NCBI GenBank assembly: GCA_026415655.1
Contig: JAOAGR010000014.1
Span: 1-37,967 of the forward strand
Length of the DNA: 37,967 bases
Direction of reading: 5' to 3'
Origin: Candidatus Dojkabacteria bacterium
Lineage (GTDB): Bacteria; Patescibacteriota; Dojkabacteria; JAOAGR01
Made by a program: the position numbers and the translations under genes. Every line of letters begins with the position of its first letter. Position 1 is the stretch's first letter. The notes beneath the pieces were generated by a model. That model did not search any database. It was not told where the DNA came from and saw only the letters and a program-made list of their open reading frames with translations. Shown in pieces: positions 1 through 8,514 of the stretch.

Positions 1-22
1 GTAAACAGTTTATACATCAAAA

Positions 23-436
23 TTAAAATGATAATGGCACAATATTAAAATACACAAGTACTAAAAATATCATTACTAAAACTAAAACAATAACTATACC
101 AATGCCTATATTTATCAACATCGAAATATTGTCTTTTGATGATGAATTTTTAACGTTAGTTTGTGTGTTTTCATTAATATATGATGAATTATTAGTAACG
201 ACAGACGTAGAATTTTTAGCTACATTATTTTGATCTGTAGTCACCTCTATCGCCAATCTTTCATCTGGAAGAGGAGGAAGACCATCATCTATCATGTGTT
301 TTTGTGGTATATCACTAGGTGGTGTAAAGGTTTGTAAGGATTGTATACTTGGTATACCACTAGTGATTTTTAATTCAGGTGGCAGCTTTAGATCATTTTC
401 TGGATCTAAATCTATAGAATTATTTGGGTTTTGCAT
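23..436 (-). CDS. hypothetical protein with one C-terminal transmembrane segment
   Basis: 137-aa ORF; polar N-terminus and hydrophobic C-terminus (INIGIGIVIVLVLVMIFLVLVYF). Confidence 0.6.
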   Translation of the reverse strand: MQNPNNSIDLDPENDLKLPPELKITSGIPSIQSLQTFTPPSDIPQKHMIDDGLPPLPDERLAIEVTTDQNNVAKNSTSVVTNNSSYINENTQTNVKNSSSKDNISMLINIGIGIVIVLVLVMIFLVLVYFNIVPLSF

Positions 437-455
437 AATTATAATTTATTAATGT

Positions 456-483
456 TTTACAAATAAGTCAAATGGTGTAAAAT
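456..483 (+). promoter_or_regulatory. candidate sigma70-type promoter for tRNA-Ala
   Basis: TTTACA (456-461), 16-nt spacer, TAAAAT (478-483), about 12 nt upstream of the tRNA. Confidence 0.4.
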
Positions 484-495
484 TATTGCGTAATA

Positions 496-572
496 GGGCC
501 CTTAGTTCAGCTTGGTAGAACGCTTCTATGGCATAGAAGAAGTCAGCGGTTCGAGTCCGCTAGGGTCCACCA
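496..572 (+). tRNA. tRNA-Ala (anticodon GGC), CCA encoded
   Basis: Cloverleaf read by hand: acceptor GGGCCCT/AGGGTCC, D-stem GTTC/GAAC, anticodon stem CTTCT/AGAAG with loop ATGGCAT, T-arm AGCGG-TTCGAGT-CCGCT, then ACCA. Confidence 0.95.
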
Positions 573-893
573 ATAAGTTGCTAACATATTCTTTTTCAAG
601 GTAAATGTGAGTAAACATGACTTAGAGTAAAATAGAAATATTCATTATTTAAAACCGATTCATTTACAACCTTTATAAAAATAAAAGCGACCCTAATCAA
701 ATTTGAAATTGTTAATTTATATAGTAAAGAAAATAAAAGTATCCTATTCCGTAACACCTAGAAACTTTACAAAAAGAGATAAATTAAATATAAAGTGAAA
801 AATTTTAATTAGTAGATATAAGACAATTTACGCAAATAAAGTAAATAAAAAATTGACCATAAACCAATCAAACAGACCTCAGATAGAAACTTC

Positions 894-1097
894 TTATTCT
901 TTTACTCTATGTATCCAACAATATACTACTTCATTTCCGTTTATCCAATAAGTTTCTGTACCAGCATCTAACTCGATAACCTCAATATCATCATGAAACT
1001 TGACATTGTGCAAATGCAGCTCAAATGTCTGGCCATCACTAACTTTTATCATCAATTCACCACATGTATGTAGTTTGTCTTTTACTAATTTATACAT
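894..1097 (-). CDS. small hypothetical protein
   Basis: 67-aa ORF with coding-like composition; no overlap with other genes. Confidence 0.45.
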   Translation of the reverse strand: MYKLVKDKLHTCGELMIKVSDGQTFELHLHNVKFHDDIEVIELDAGTETYWINGNEVVYCWIHRVKE

Positions 1098-1217
1098 ATC
1101 AATACTATCTTATATGAATTGATGAAATATTCAAGTTTTTCATAGAGTTAGAAATACCCGAAGCTTGTTATGTGGCTATAAAGCTTGACTTTTCTTATTT
1201 TAACAATAAAAATAAAA

Positions 1218-1781
1218 TCACATTATATCCACCAATCTATCCTGAAAAACATAAATTATCTCAGTATTACCGTACTTTGTTACTAAATTTTGTGAATTTG
1301 GATAAGTATGACCGTGCAAAAGATATTTTGGCTGATGTTTTTGAATATATTCTAATAATCCAACAAATCCTTGATGTGCTAAAGAATCAGGTTCATCATT
1401 TATACCATACGACGGGCAATGCACAAGCATTACATCAACTCTAGGAAAATTCTTTAACATCTCTGAAGCTTCTTCTTGTGCGTACATCCTTGCATAACGG
1501 TCTTGTTTGTACCTAACACTACCTTCAAATCCACCAAAAGTAAATCCGTTAAATTCAAATACCTTCAAATGCATATTCAAAATTCCAAGATTTTCTAAAT
1601 AACCAACGGTACAATGATTACCATATACACCAAGTTTTGGTATATCATTTATCGATGCTAAGTCTGCAATATCATACTCTTCCAAATCTCCAAGTGTGCA
1701 TATCAAATCAACTTTATTTTTAGATAAAATTGACTTTATATTCTCTCTTGGTGGTCGATCAGAGATGGCTAGGATTTTCAT
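1218..1781 (-). CDS. calcineurin-like metallophosphoesterase
   Basis: Motifs AISDRP, GDLEEYD, YGNHC, VHCPSYG, LHGHTYP. Confidence 0.8.
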   Translation of the reverse strand: MKILAISDRPPRENIKSILSKNKVDLICTLGDLEEYDIADLASINDIPKLGVYGNHCTVGYLENLGILNMHLKVFEFNGFTFGGFEGSVRYKQDRYARMYAQEEASEMLKNFPRVDVMLVHCPSYGINDEPDSLAHQGFVGLLEYIQKHQPKYLLHGHTYPNSQNLVTKYGNTEIIYVFQDRLVDIM

Positions 1782-1850
1782 TCTAAGATTGTAACAAAAT
1801 CAAAAAAATATTACTTAAATTAGTCCATGAAAAAATTTTACAAATTAGAA

Positions 1851-3164
1851 TTATTTAACAACAAAAGTTAATGCATTGCCTGACTTACCAGCCCTGCCAG
1901 TACGGCCTATCCGATGGACATAATCATCAAAATTCTCAGGAGCATCATAATTTATCACGTATGTCACATCTTTGATGTCTAATCCTCTAGAGGCAACATC
2001 TGTGGCAAGCAAAATATTAGTATATCCGTCTTTAAAATTTTTTAGAGCTTTTCTCCTGAAAAATTGAGATCTATCTCCATGAATTGCAGAAATTTTAAAT
2101 CCCCTGGCTGATAGTTCTTTCTCAAGAGTATCAACTCTCATCTTTGTTTTCACAAAAACTATGATTTTTTCTGAATAATGATTTTCTAGAAAATTTATCA
2201 AAGCAGTAGTTTTTTCTGACTCAGAATCTAACCAAACAACATCTTGATCTACGTTGTCAATTGTATCTCCGGTTTTTACCGAAATCTTCACATAATCTTT
2301 TAGAAAGAGATGCACAACCTCTTCAACTTCTTTAGTAGATGTTGCAGAGAAAAATAAAGTTTGTCGTTGTGGTGGTAATTTTGAAGCAATATATTTTATA
2401 TCGTCTATAAATCCCATATCAAGCATACGATCTACCTCATCAAGGACAATTGTCTGAAAATCTTGAAATTTCAAATATCCTCTTTCATAAAGGTCTTTTA
2501 TTCTACCCGGTGTACCAATGATAAAATTGTGTGGTTTCGCAATATGTACTATTTGATCACGAATGTTTCTGCCACCGATTGCCAAGACATAATAAATCTT
2601 CATAAATTTTGAAAAAAGAACTAATTCTTGGCTAATCTGTTCTGCAAGTTCGCGTGTTGGAGCTATTATTAATACTTTTTGTTTGGGATTTTTAGCTACT
2701 TTATCAATTAATGGTATCAGAAATGCGGCAGTTTTACCGGTCCCCGTATTTGCCAAACCAAATACATCCCTTTCATCCATAACCAGAGGAATAGCTTGGT
2801 CTTGGATTGGGGTAGGTGAGATATAATTTCTATAAATAAGATTTTTCTTGATTTGTTCGTGTATTTGTAGATTTTGAAAATCTAAACTGGGTATGTATTT
2901 TTTCTCTTCTATTTTTATTATAGCTTTCTTTATAAATTTATTAGGATCTACACCTTTGGAACGTGATTTCCTAAAACCATTTTTCCTTTTGTTTCTAAAA
3001 CTAAATTTTCTTTTATCACTATGATATCTTTTCTTATCACCTTCAGATTTGAGATATGTTGCAAATTTTGGACGATATTCAAAATGTTTATTTTGAGTTA
3101 TTTTTCCATTTATCTCCGAATTCTGATTCGAATTATATTTATATTCTTTTTTGTTATCCTTCAT
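1851..3164 (-). CDS. DEAD-box ATP-dependent RNA helicase
   Basis: Motifs ANTGTGKTAAF, PTRELAEQ, TPGRI, VLDEVDRMLDMGF, FSATS, ATDVASRGLDI, YVHRIGRTGRAG. Confidence 0.95.
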   Translation of the reverse strand: MKDNKKEYKYNSNQNSEINGKITQNKHFEYRPKFATYLKSEGDKKRYHSDKRKFSFRNKRKNGFRKSRSKGVDPNKFIKKAIIKIEEKKYIPSLDFQNLQIHEQIKKNLIYRNYISPTPIQDQAIPLVMDERDVFGLANTGTGKTAAFLIPLIDKVAKNPKQKVLIIAPTRELAEQISQELVLFSKFMKIYYVLAIGGRNIRDQIVHIAKPHNFIIGTPGRIKDLYERGYLKFQDFQTIVLDEVDRMLDMGFIDDIKYIASKLPPQRQTLFFSATSTKEVEEVVHLFLKDYVKISVKTGDTIDNVDQDVVWLDSESEKTTALINFLENHYSEKIIVFVKTKMRVDTLEKELSARGFKISAIHGDRSQFFRRKALKNFKDGYTNILLATDVASRGLDIKDVTYVINYDAPENFDDYVHRIGRTGRAGKSGNALTFVVK

Positions 3165-3505
3165 ATTTTTTATTCAAAAAATTAGACTTATCAAACTTCT
3201 TATGGTGATACTTTATGAAACTGGTATAAAAATAATATTTCCAAAATACCGCCATAATATTCACTTTTCAACCAGCTTTATTAAAAGCTAATTAAAAATA
3301 TAAAAGCACGCATCTAATGATAAGCAAATTAGATATTTGCTTCCTATATAAATAGGATAATTTCTATTCAAATAAATACTAGATTATACAAAAATAATTC
3401 GAACAGAAATTGAACTATGATATTATAACATACAAACCTAAAAATCAAACAAATTTAATTTTGTGTAAGTTCGTTTAAAAACTTATCTTGTTATGTGTTT
3501 TATAA

Positions 3506-3922
3506 TCAAACGTAAGATCTAAAAATCTCAATCAATTCTTCATCGCTTAGCTGATCAGCACATAGGTTTACAGCATCATTCCAATTTTTCCAAAACTCAG
3601 GAGTATCCTCTGGCAAATCCACTTCTAATCCTAGTTCCGTTGCAATATTTCTAGGATCCAGATCTAAATCACCGACTTCTATTTCGAAATTATAAACATC
3701 TTTTTTGCCAAATTGATGGGTAAACTTCAATTCAAATTGATCAGTATCAAAAACATAACTTTCCATTTGCATAATCGCTGTCTGTAGATTATCGGATTTA
3801 ACTAAATTTCTGAGAATCTTGTATACATTCAATATTATTTCAGCATCTGGTAGCAACTTTGCACTGAATTCTTCTTTATATTTACTGCTATAAATGCCCG
3901 ATTTTTGCATTATTTCAGGCAA
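3506..3922 (-). CDS. CYTH-like domain protein, C-terminal part (apparently frameshifted from the next ORF)
   Basis: TTG-start ORF; reading upstream in its frame gives TNG-LPEIMQKSG, continuing DPRIRI of ORF 3910..4149; FELKFTHQFGKKDVYNFEIEV is CYTH-like. Confidence 0.5.
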   Translation of the reverse strand: MPEIMQKSGIYSSKYKEEFSAKLLPDAEIILNVYKILRNLVKSDNLQTAIMQMESYVFDTDQFELKFTHQFGKKDVYNFEIEVGDLDLDPRNIATELGLEVDLPEDTPEFWKNWNDAVNLCADQLSDEELIEIFRSYV

Positions 3923-4149
3923 TCCATTTGTATTCTGATTCTAGGATCTATATCCGTTCTATTGTAGTCTGTTATTTGTATTGCAAGCCTTCTTTTAAAC
4001 TTTGGTTCACCAAATTTTTCTTTGAAAATTTTTAACGATTCATTAAATTTTTCCTCGGTTATCAATGATAAGATTTCATTTCCAAACATATATATAGAAG
4101 TGTATGAAGATAACAAAAAATTGCAAATATTCCGTTTGATGATTATCAT
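3910..4149 (-). CDS. CYTH-like domain protein, N-terminal part (apparently frameshifted)
   Basis: FKRRLAIQITDYNRTDIDPRIRI, then a premature stop overlapping the downstream ORF by 13 bp. Confidence 0.45.
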   Translation of the reverse strand: MIIIKRNICNFLLSSYTSIYMFGNEILSLITEEKFNESLKIFKEKFGEPKFKRRLAIQITDYNRTDIDPRIRIQMDCLK

Positions 4150-4558
4150 GAAAATAAAAAATATTTTAAATTAAAATGCTTTATAGGCATTCAAACATTA
4201 TTTGAGTATAACAACAAATGTATCTTAAATTAAGTAAAAAAAATATAAGCAGTCCTAATAATCAACATAAATTTGATGATATTGAAAAATTATTCTTCGA
4301 AAATGAAGCTCAAAAGTATCCAGATATTAAAAAATTATTATCTAAATGATTTTGAGTTTAGTTCCTTGTATTTTTTATGCGTCAATATCATTAGAAGATA
4401 AAACATTGATATTAACATAATACTATTTCGATAAATACATAAATTATCTGATCTGATGATTAGAAAGGGAAAATATCATACATACATACATACATTATAT
4501 CTATTTTATAAACAGAAAAATTTTTTTGTATAGTTTTATCCAAGAATAAAATAAAAAA

Positions 4559-4580
4559 CCCCCTTTTTTCAAAGGGGGCT
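4559..4580 (-). terminator. Rho-independent terminator of the HU gene
   Basis: Minus strand: GCCCCCTTTGAAAAAAGGGGG followed by TTTTTTATTTTAT, about 25 bp after the HU stop. Confidence 0.85.
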
Positions 4581-4605
4581 TAATATCATTAGACCTTATT
4601 CCCAA

Positions 4606-4896
4606 TTATTTACCCATTGCTTTCGCAACTCTATCTTTTAGTGATTTACCAGCCCTAAATCCTGGAATGATTGATTCTGGTAAATCAATCTTCTGTGATG
4701 GATTTCTAGGATTGACACCTTTTCTTGCTCTTCTTTTTCGTACTACAAAAGCACCAAAACCGGTCAAATTGACCTTTTCACCTGCCTCCAATGCCTCAGC
4801 AACTGACTCAAGCATCGCATCGATAGCTTCTTTTGATTGTTTTAGTGTCATTCCTGTTTTAGCTTGCACTTTTCGTGCTAAATCCATTACGAGCAT
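4606..4896 (-). CDS. HU-family DNA-binding protein
   Basis: LTGFGAFVVRKRRARKGVNPRNPSQKIDLPESIIPGFRAGKSLKDRV is a typical HU C-terminus; AGGAGGT Shine-Dalgarno upstream. Confidence 0.95.
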   Translation of the reverse strand: MLVMDLARKVQAKTGMTLKQSKEAIDAMLESVAEALEAGEKVNLTGFGAFVVRKRRARKGVNPRNPSQKIDLPESIIPGFRAGKSLKDRVAKAMGK

Positions 4897-4989
4897 AGCT
4901 TTTTACCTCCTTTCCTTATTAGGATGGTATAAATATAGGACAATTTTTGAATTTTGCAAATAGGTAGCTTATAAATAGATATCTGTACA

Positions 4990-5358
4990 ATGAGAAGTAA
5001 CAGTACAAAAGAAAAACTTAACAACACGGAAAAAGGTAAAAAAGGTGAGTTTATAGCCAAAAAATACATTCTTTCAAAAGGAATCAATATCATTGCGGAG
5101 AATCATCATTCTATTTATGGCGAGATAGATATCATCGGTGAAAAAGATAAAAAACTATTCTTTTTTGAAGTAAAACTGAGAAATAATAAAAAATTTGGTG
5201 AAGCAAAAGAAAGTATAACCAAATCCAAATTAGAAAAATTACATAAAACAATACTTGATTGGCTGTCGAAAAATGAAAAATACGCTGATTATGAAATGCA
5301 CCTCATACTTATCGCAATTGATAAAGATAAAATATCAGTTTATGAAATTAGCACATAA
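4990..5358 (+). CDS. YraN/UPF0102 family (putative endonuclease-like) protein
   Basis: KGEFIAKKYILSKGINIIAENHHSIYGEIDIIGEKDKKLFFFEVKLR matches the GE..A..yL..G..i...N.r...GEIDlI......FVEVK pattern. Confidence 0.85.
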   Translation: MRSNSTKEKLNNTEKGKKGEFIAKKYILSKGINIIAENHHSIYGEIDIIGEKDKKLFFFEVKLRNNKKFGEAKESITKSKLEKLHKTILDWLSKNEKYADYEMHLILIAIDKDKISVYEIST

Positions 5359-5439
5359 TCCTAGGCATGCCCCTAGGAACGATATTAGAAGATTTACAAA
5401 GAGTTTATAAGTTTAGCACATAATACTAAGCGTGACCCC
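5341..5439 (+). repeat. imperfect direct repeat, copies 5341-5374 and 5406-5439
   Basis: TATGAAATTAGCACATAATCCTAGGCATGCCCC vs TATAAGTTTAGCACATAATACTAAGCGTGACCCC, offset 65 bp; the first copy spans the YraN stop. Confidence 0.75.
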
Positions 5440-5454
5440 ATGCTCAACCATGGG

Positions 5455-5558
5455 GTTACAAACCAAAGCCACTAAACTGAGTCACAAATCGAGGTCACAA
5501 GCCGAAGTCACAAATTTAGGTAACAAATTGAGATCATAAATCAAGACCAAGAGTCAAA
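5455..5558 (+). repeat. degenerate 13-bp tandem repeat, 8 units
   Basis: In exact 13-nt register: gttacaaaccaaa/gccactaaactga/gtcacaaatcgag/gtcacaagccgaa/gtcacaaatttag/gtaacaaattgag/atcataaatcaag/accaagagtcaaa. Confidence 0.8.
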
Positions 5559-5572
5559 CCACATTTTACAAA

Positions 5573-6052
5573 TTAACAAACGATCTTTTTAAGAAAATAA
5601 CCCACAATACCTCCACATGTAGCGACATTTAAAGAATTTTTAGTTCCGAAGACAGGTATTTTGATAATATATTGAGAAATTTTTATCAATTCATCAGATA
5701 CCCCATTTATTTCATGCCCAAAGATCAAATATACATTAGAATAATCATTGAATTTTATTTTTTCCAAATTGAATAAATCAATCTCATTTTCTGCATTACG
5801 TCCTTCTTCTACAGAACACACCAACGAATTTGCTTTGTCTAAAGAATTTATAAAATCATTATAATTTTGAAAATAATACCATTTGACTTTATCAAGAGTG
5901 CCCAGCGATGTTTTGTCTAATTTTTGACAATTTTGAGGAGTAGGGGAGATACCAAGCAAAATTATTTCATAGCCAAGACAATCCGCAGTACGAAAAAAAG
6001 AACCTACATTAAATGCAGATCTTACATTATCAAGGACAAAAAATATTTTCAT
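5573..6052 (-). CDS. SpoU/TrmH-family RNA 2'-O-methyltransferase
   Basis: ORF 5573..6094; likely start is the internal ATG (MKIFFVLDNVRSAFNVGSFFRTAD). Also IFGHEINGVSDELI and IPVFGTKNSLNVATCGGIVGY. Confidence 0.85.
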   Translation of the reverse strand: MKIFFVLDNVRSAFNVGSFFRTADCLGYEIILLGISPTPQNCQKLDKTSLGTLDKVKWYYFQNYNDFINSLDKANSLVCSVEEGRNAENEIDLFNLEKIKFNDYSNVYLIFGHEINGVSDELIKISQYIIKIPVFGTKNSLNVATCGGIVGYFLKKIVC

Positions 6053-6068
6053 AGATATAATATTAACA

Positions 6069-7148
6069 ATGAAAATAATATCATTACAAGACATTGATCA
6101 CCTTGCTGAAGAAATAAAAAAAGGAAAAATAGCTATTTTCCCGTTTGATACATGTTATGGACTCGTGGGCGACGCAACAAATCAACAAACAGTTGACAAA
6201 ATACGTTTATACAAAGCTAAAAACTATCAAAATCCTATACCTACAGTTTACAATAACATAGAACTAATCAAAAAATATACTGAAATAAATGAAAGTGGAG
6301 AAAATTTTATCAAAAGATTTTTGCCCGGTCCTTTTACCCTTATTCTTAGAGCAAAACCAGAAAAATTTGCAAAAGGTGTTATTTCTGAAAAAAATACTAT
6401 AGGCGTCCGAATACCAAATTATGAACCAATTATAAAATTAGTGGAAAAAACACAGGTCCCTCTCACCGCTACATCTGCCAACAAACAAAATACAAAAATA
6501 CCTTATCAAATTAATGATATTACAAAATTCTTTAATAAAAAGGATGAAGAGGTAATCGATTATATTGTCGATGTTGGCATCCTACCAAAAAGATTACCCT
6601 CAACAGTAGTAGATTTAACAACTCCAAATATAAATGTACTGAGAAAAGGTAATATCAAACATGATTTTGAAATTAAAGAAATCTATATAACTAAATCAGA
6701 GGAAGAAACCATAAATCTAGCAAACAATCTTACAAAAAAATATCTAGGTGAAATCATAAAGAGACCTTTAATCTTTGCAATGCACGGTGATATGGGGGCA
6801 GGCAAAACACATTTCGCAAAAGGAATAGCAAAAGCATTGCAAATCGATGAAAATATTAAATCACCAACATTTACCATCATCAACGAATATATCGGACAAG
6901 CAAATGTCAAACTAGTACATATGGATACCTGGAGATTGGGTGATCTTGATTTAGATGAAGAATTACACGATCTAGATTTTGATTCATATTTTCAAGAAAA
7001 AAATAATGATAAATATAACGTCATCATAATCGAATGGATAGAAAAAGTTCTAGATTACATCAAAATTACGCATCCGAACGCAAAAATAATATGGATAGAA
7101 ATAGAAAAAATAGATGACAATACAAGGAAAATAATAGTTGCAGAATAA
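6069..7148 (+). CDS. fused TsaC/YrdC threonylcarbamoyl-AMP synthase + TsaE P-loop ATPase
   Basis: N-half: FPFDTCYGLVGDA, LPGPFTLILRA, IGVRIPNYEP, PLTATSANKQ, STVVDLT. C-half: GDMGAGKTHFAKGIAKAL, SPTFTIINEY, HMDTWRLGDLD, IIEWIEKV. Confidence 0.92.
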   Translation: MKIISLQDIDHLAEEIKKGKIAIFPFDTCYGLVGDATNQQTVDKIRLYKAKNYQNPIPTVYNNIELIKKYTEINESGENFIKRFLPGPFTLILRAKPEKFAKGVISEKNTIGVRIPNYEPIIKLVEKTQVPLTATSANKQNTKIPYQINDITKFFNKKDEEVIDYIVDVGILPKRLPSTVVDLTTPNINVLRKGNIKHDFEIKEIYITKSEEETINLANNLTKKYLGEIIKRPLIFAMHGDMGAGKTHFAKGIAKALQIDENIKSPTFTIINEYIGQANVKLVHMDTWRLGDLDLDEELHDLDFDSYFQEKNNDKYNVIIIEWIEKVLDYIKITHPNAKIIWIEIEKIDDNTRKIIVAE

Positions 7149-7177
7149 AATAAATATCAATAAAATATTTATAAGTC

Positions 7178-7450
7178 ATGTCTGATTTTATTAATCGAGT
7201 AAAAAGTCTTAATTGGAAATTAATTGGAATAGTAACATTAGTATTAGTAATATTTGTATTTTTAATATTAGCTTTTTTTTGGGTTAGAAATACTATAGAA
7301 AAAGTTCAAAACGCAGATAGATACAAATCAGCATATGACGCATTACAAAAAGAACGTGAGTTTTGTAGGAAAATAGAAGGTACCAACCAGAAAAAAGAAG
7401 TTTTTTACTATTGCGATTTACTAGATGAAAGATTTAAAGATATAAAATAA
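7178..7450 (+). CDS. small single-TM hypothetical protein
   Basis: 90-aa ORF; TM segment LIGIVTLVLVIFVFLILAFFWV. Confidence 0.6.
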   Translation: MSDFINRVKSLNWKLIGIVTLVLVIFVFLILAFFWVRNTIEKVQNADRYKSAYDALQKEREFCRKIEGTNQKKEVFYYCDLLDERFKDIK

Positions 7451-7536
7451 CATGGCTAAAGTAAAACTAGGGACTCAAAGGTTAACCATTGGGTTTCGTT
7501 TAAATATGTAAAATAATATGGCTATAGTAAAACAAG
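7443..7536 (+). repeat. direct repeat flanking a palindrome (copies about 7444-7470 and 7510-7536)
   Basis: AAAATAACATGGCTAAAGTAAAACTAG vs AAAATAATATGGCTATAGTAAAACAAG. Confidence 0.75.
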
Positions 7537-7751
7537 TAAAATCGGAAACGAGTAAATATAACTATATAGATAAAATTTACTCTGATGTAAAAAAATCGAA
7601 AATCAAAAAAAATAAAAAATCCAAAAAACTTAAACAAATCACTACAAACTACTACAAAATAAACAAAAAACAGCTATTTTTGACAATAGCGAACTATATT
7701 TTAATGATTGTTGTATCAATATCGATTTATATTCTATCAATATATCTATGA
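7518..7751 (+). CDS. small Lys-rich single-TM hypothetical protein
   Basis: 77-aa ORF; basic N-half, C-terminal hydrophobic segment; overlaps the flavodoxin start by ATGA. Confidence 0.55.
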   Translation: MAIVKQVKSETSKYNYIDKIYSDVKKSKIKKNKKSKKLKQITTNYYKINKKQLFLTIANYILMIVVSISIYILSIYL

Positions 7752-8194
7752 ATATACTTATAATATACGGGTCAACTCTAGGAAAAACTGCAAGAATTGC
7801 AGGACTTATTGCTTCAGAACTTAGAAATTTTAATCATGATGTGACTATACGTAATGTAACAAAAGCTAATGTAAAAGATTTCGATGAATATGATCTTATA
7901 ATACTAGGTTCAAGTACGTGGGATGATGGTATGCTCCAATTTGACTTTAGACCCTTTGCTGAAACATTAAAAAACACCGATTTATCAAAATATAAATTCT
8001 TAATTTTTTGTCTCGGTAGTGAAAAATATCCACATCCATTCTACGCTGGTAAAAAATTAGAAGAGGTAGTTCTCAGATCTGGGGGAAAAATAATATCTGA
8101 AGTGTTTAATATAGATTTGGACCATGATGATGAAGAGACATTGAGAGATAATGAGGTGATAGAGTGGGTTAGTGTAATCAATACTAAACTATAA
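7748..8194 (+). CDS. flavodoxin-like protein
   Basis: IIYGSTLGKTARIAGLI FMN phosphate loop; LIILGSSTWDDGMLQFDF; FCLGSEKYPHPFYAGKKLEEVV. Confidence 0.85.
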   Translation: MNILIIYGSTLGKTARIAGLIASELRNFNHDVTIRNVTKANVKDFDEYDLIILGSSTWDDGMLQFDFRPFAETLKNTDLSKYKFLIFCLGSEKYPHPFYAGKKLEEVVLRSGGKIISEVFNIDLDHDDEETLRDNEVIEWVSVINTKL

Positions 8195-8465
8195 AATTAG
8201 ATAATTTATCTCGTATTTCTACTATCGACTTTGGTTCATTTTGTACCTTAATGGCTCTATCTACATTTAAATAAGGACTTATCCGTTTCTAAACCAAATA
8301 ACTCATTAAAATCATTTGATAATGCAGAAAATCTAAAAATAATTTCTCCAATTCTTTAGAATTTGGATAAATTACAATTGCACTCAGATATAGTCTTAGA
8401 GCTAAATCTAACATAATTTTACACTGCTCATAAGTACCAACAAAACAATGGCAAAAATTAAGAGA
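8190..8465 (-). pseudogene. decayed 3' fragment of a TatD-family gene
   Basis: Minus-strand reading across frames gives HCFVGTYEQCKIMLDLALRLYLSAIVIYPNSKEL...ALSNDFNELFGLETDK...YLNVDRAIKVQNEPKSIVEIRDKL, collinear with the C-terminus of the intact TatD at 11259..12032; frameshifts/stops present. Confidence 0.85.
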
Positions 8466-8514
8466 ATAGATAAGTACAAAAATAATAAATCCCTAAGTAT
8501 TAAATAATTGTAAT

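Noticed and set aside
1172-1444. 90-aa plus-strand ORF
   Set aside because: Mostly antisense to the well-supported metallophosphoesterase; no motif of its own.
3323-3343. 8-bp inverted repeat AAGCAAAT-TAGAT-ATTTGCTT
   Set aside because: AT-rich and no adjacent U-tract; easily expected by chance and not called a terminator.
4218-4349. 43-codon plus-strand ORF (MYLKLSKKNISSPNNQHKFDDIEKLFFENEAQKYPDIKKLLSK)
   Set aside because: Too short, with no motif or clear ribosome-binding site; left uncalled though it could be real or a gene remnant.
4477-4496. Short (CATA)n microsatellite
   Set aside because: Few units in an AT-rich noncoding gap; no evidence of phase-variable function.
5434-5558. Possible CRISPR array (hairpin plus repeats)
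   Set aside because: Units are 13 bp, contiguous and degenerate with no spacers, and no cas genes are in the window.
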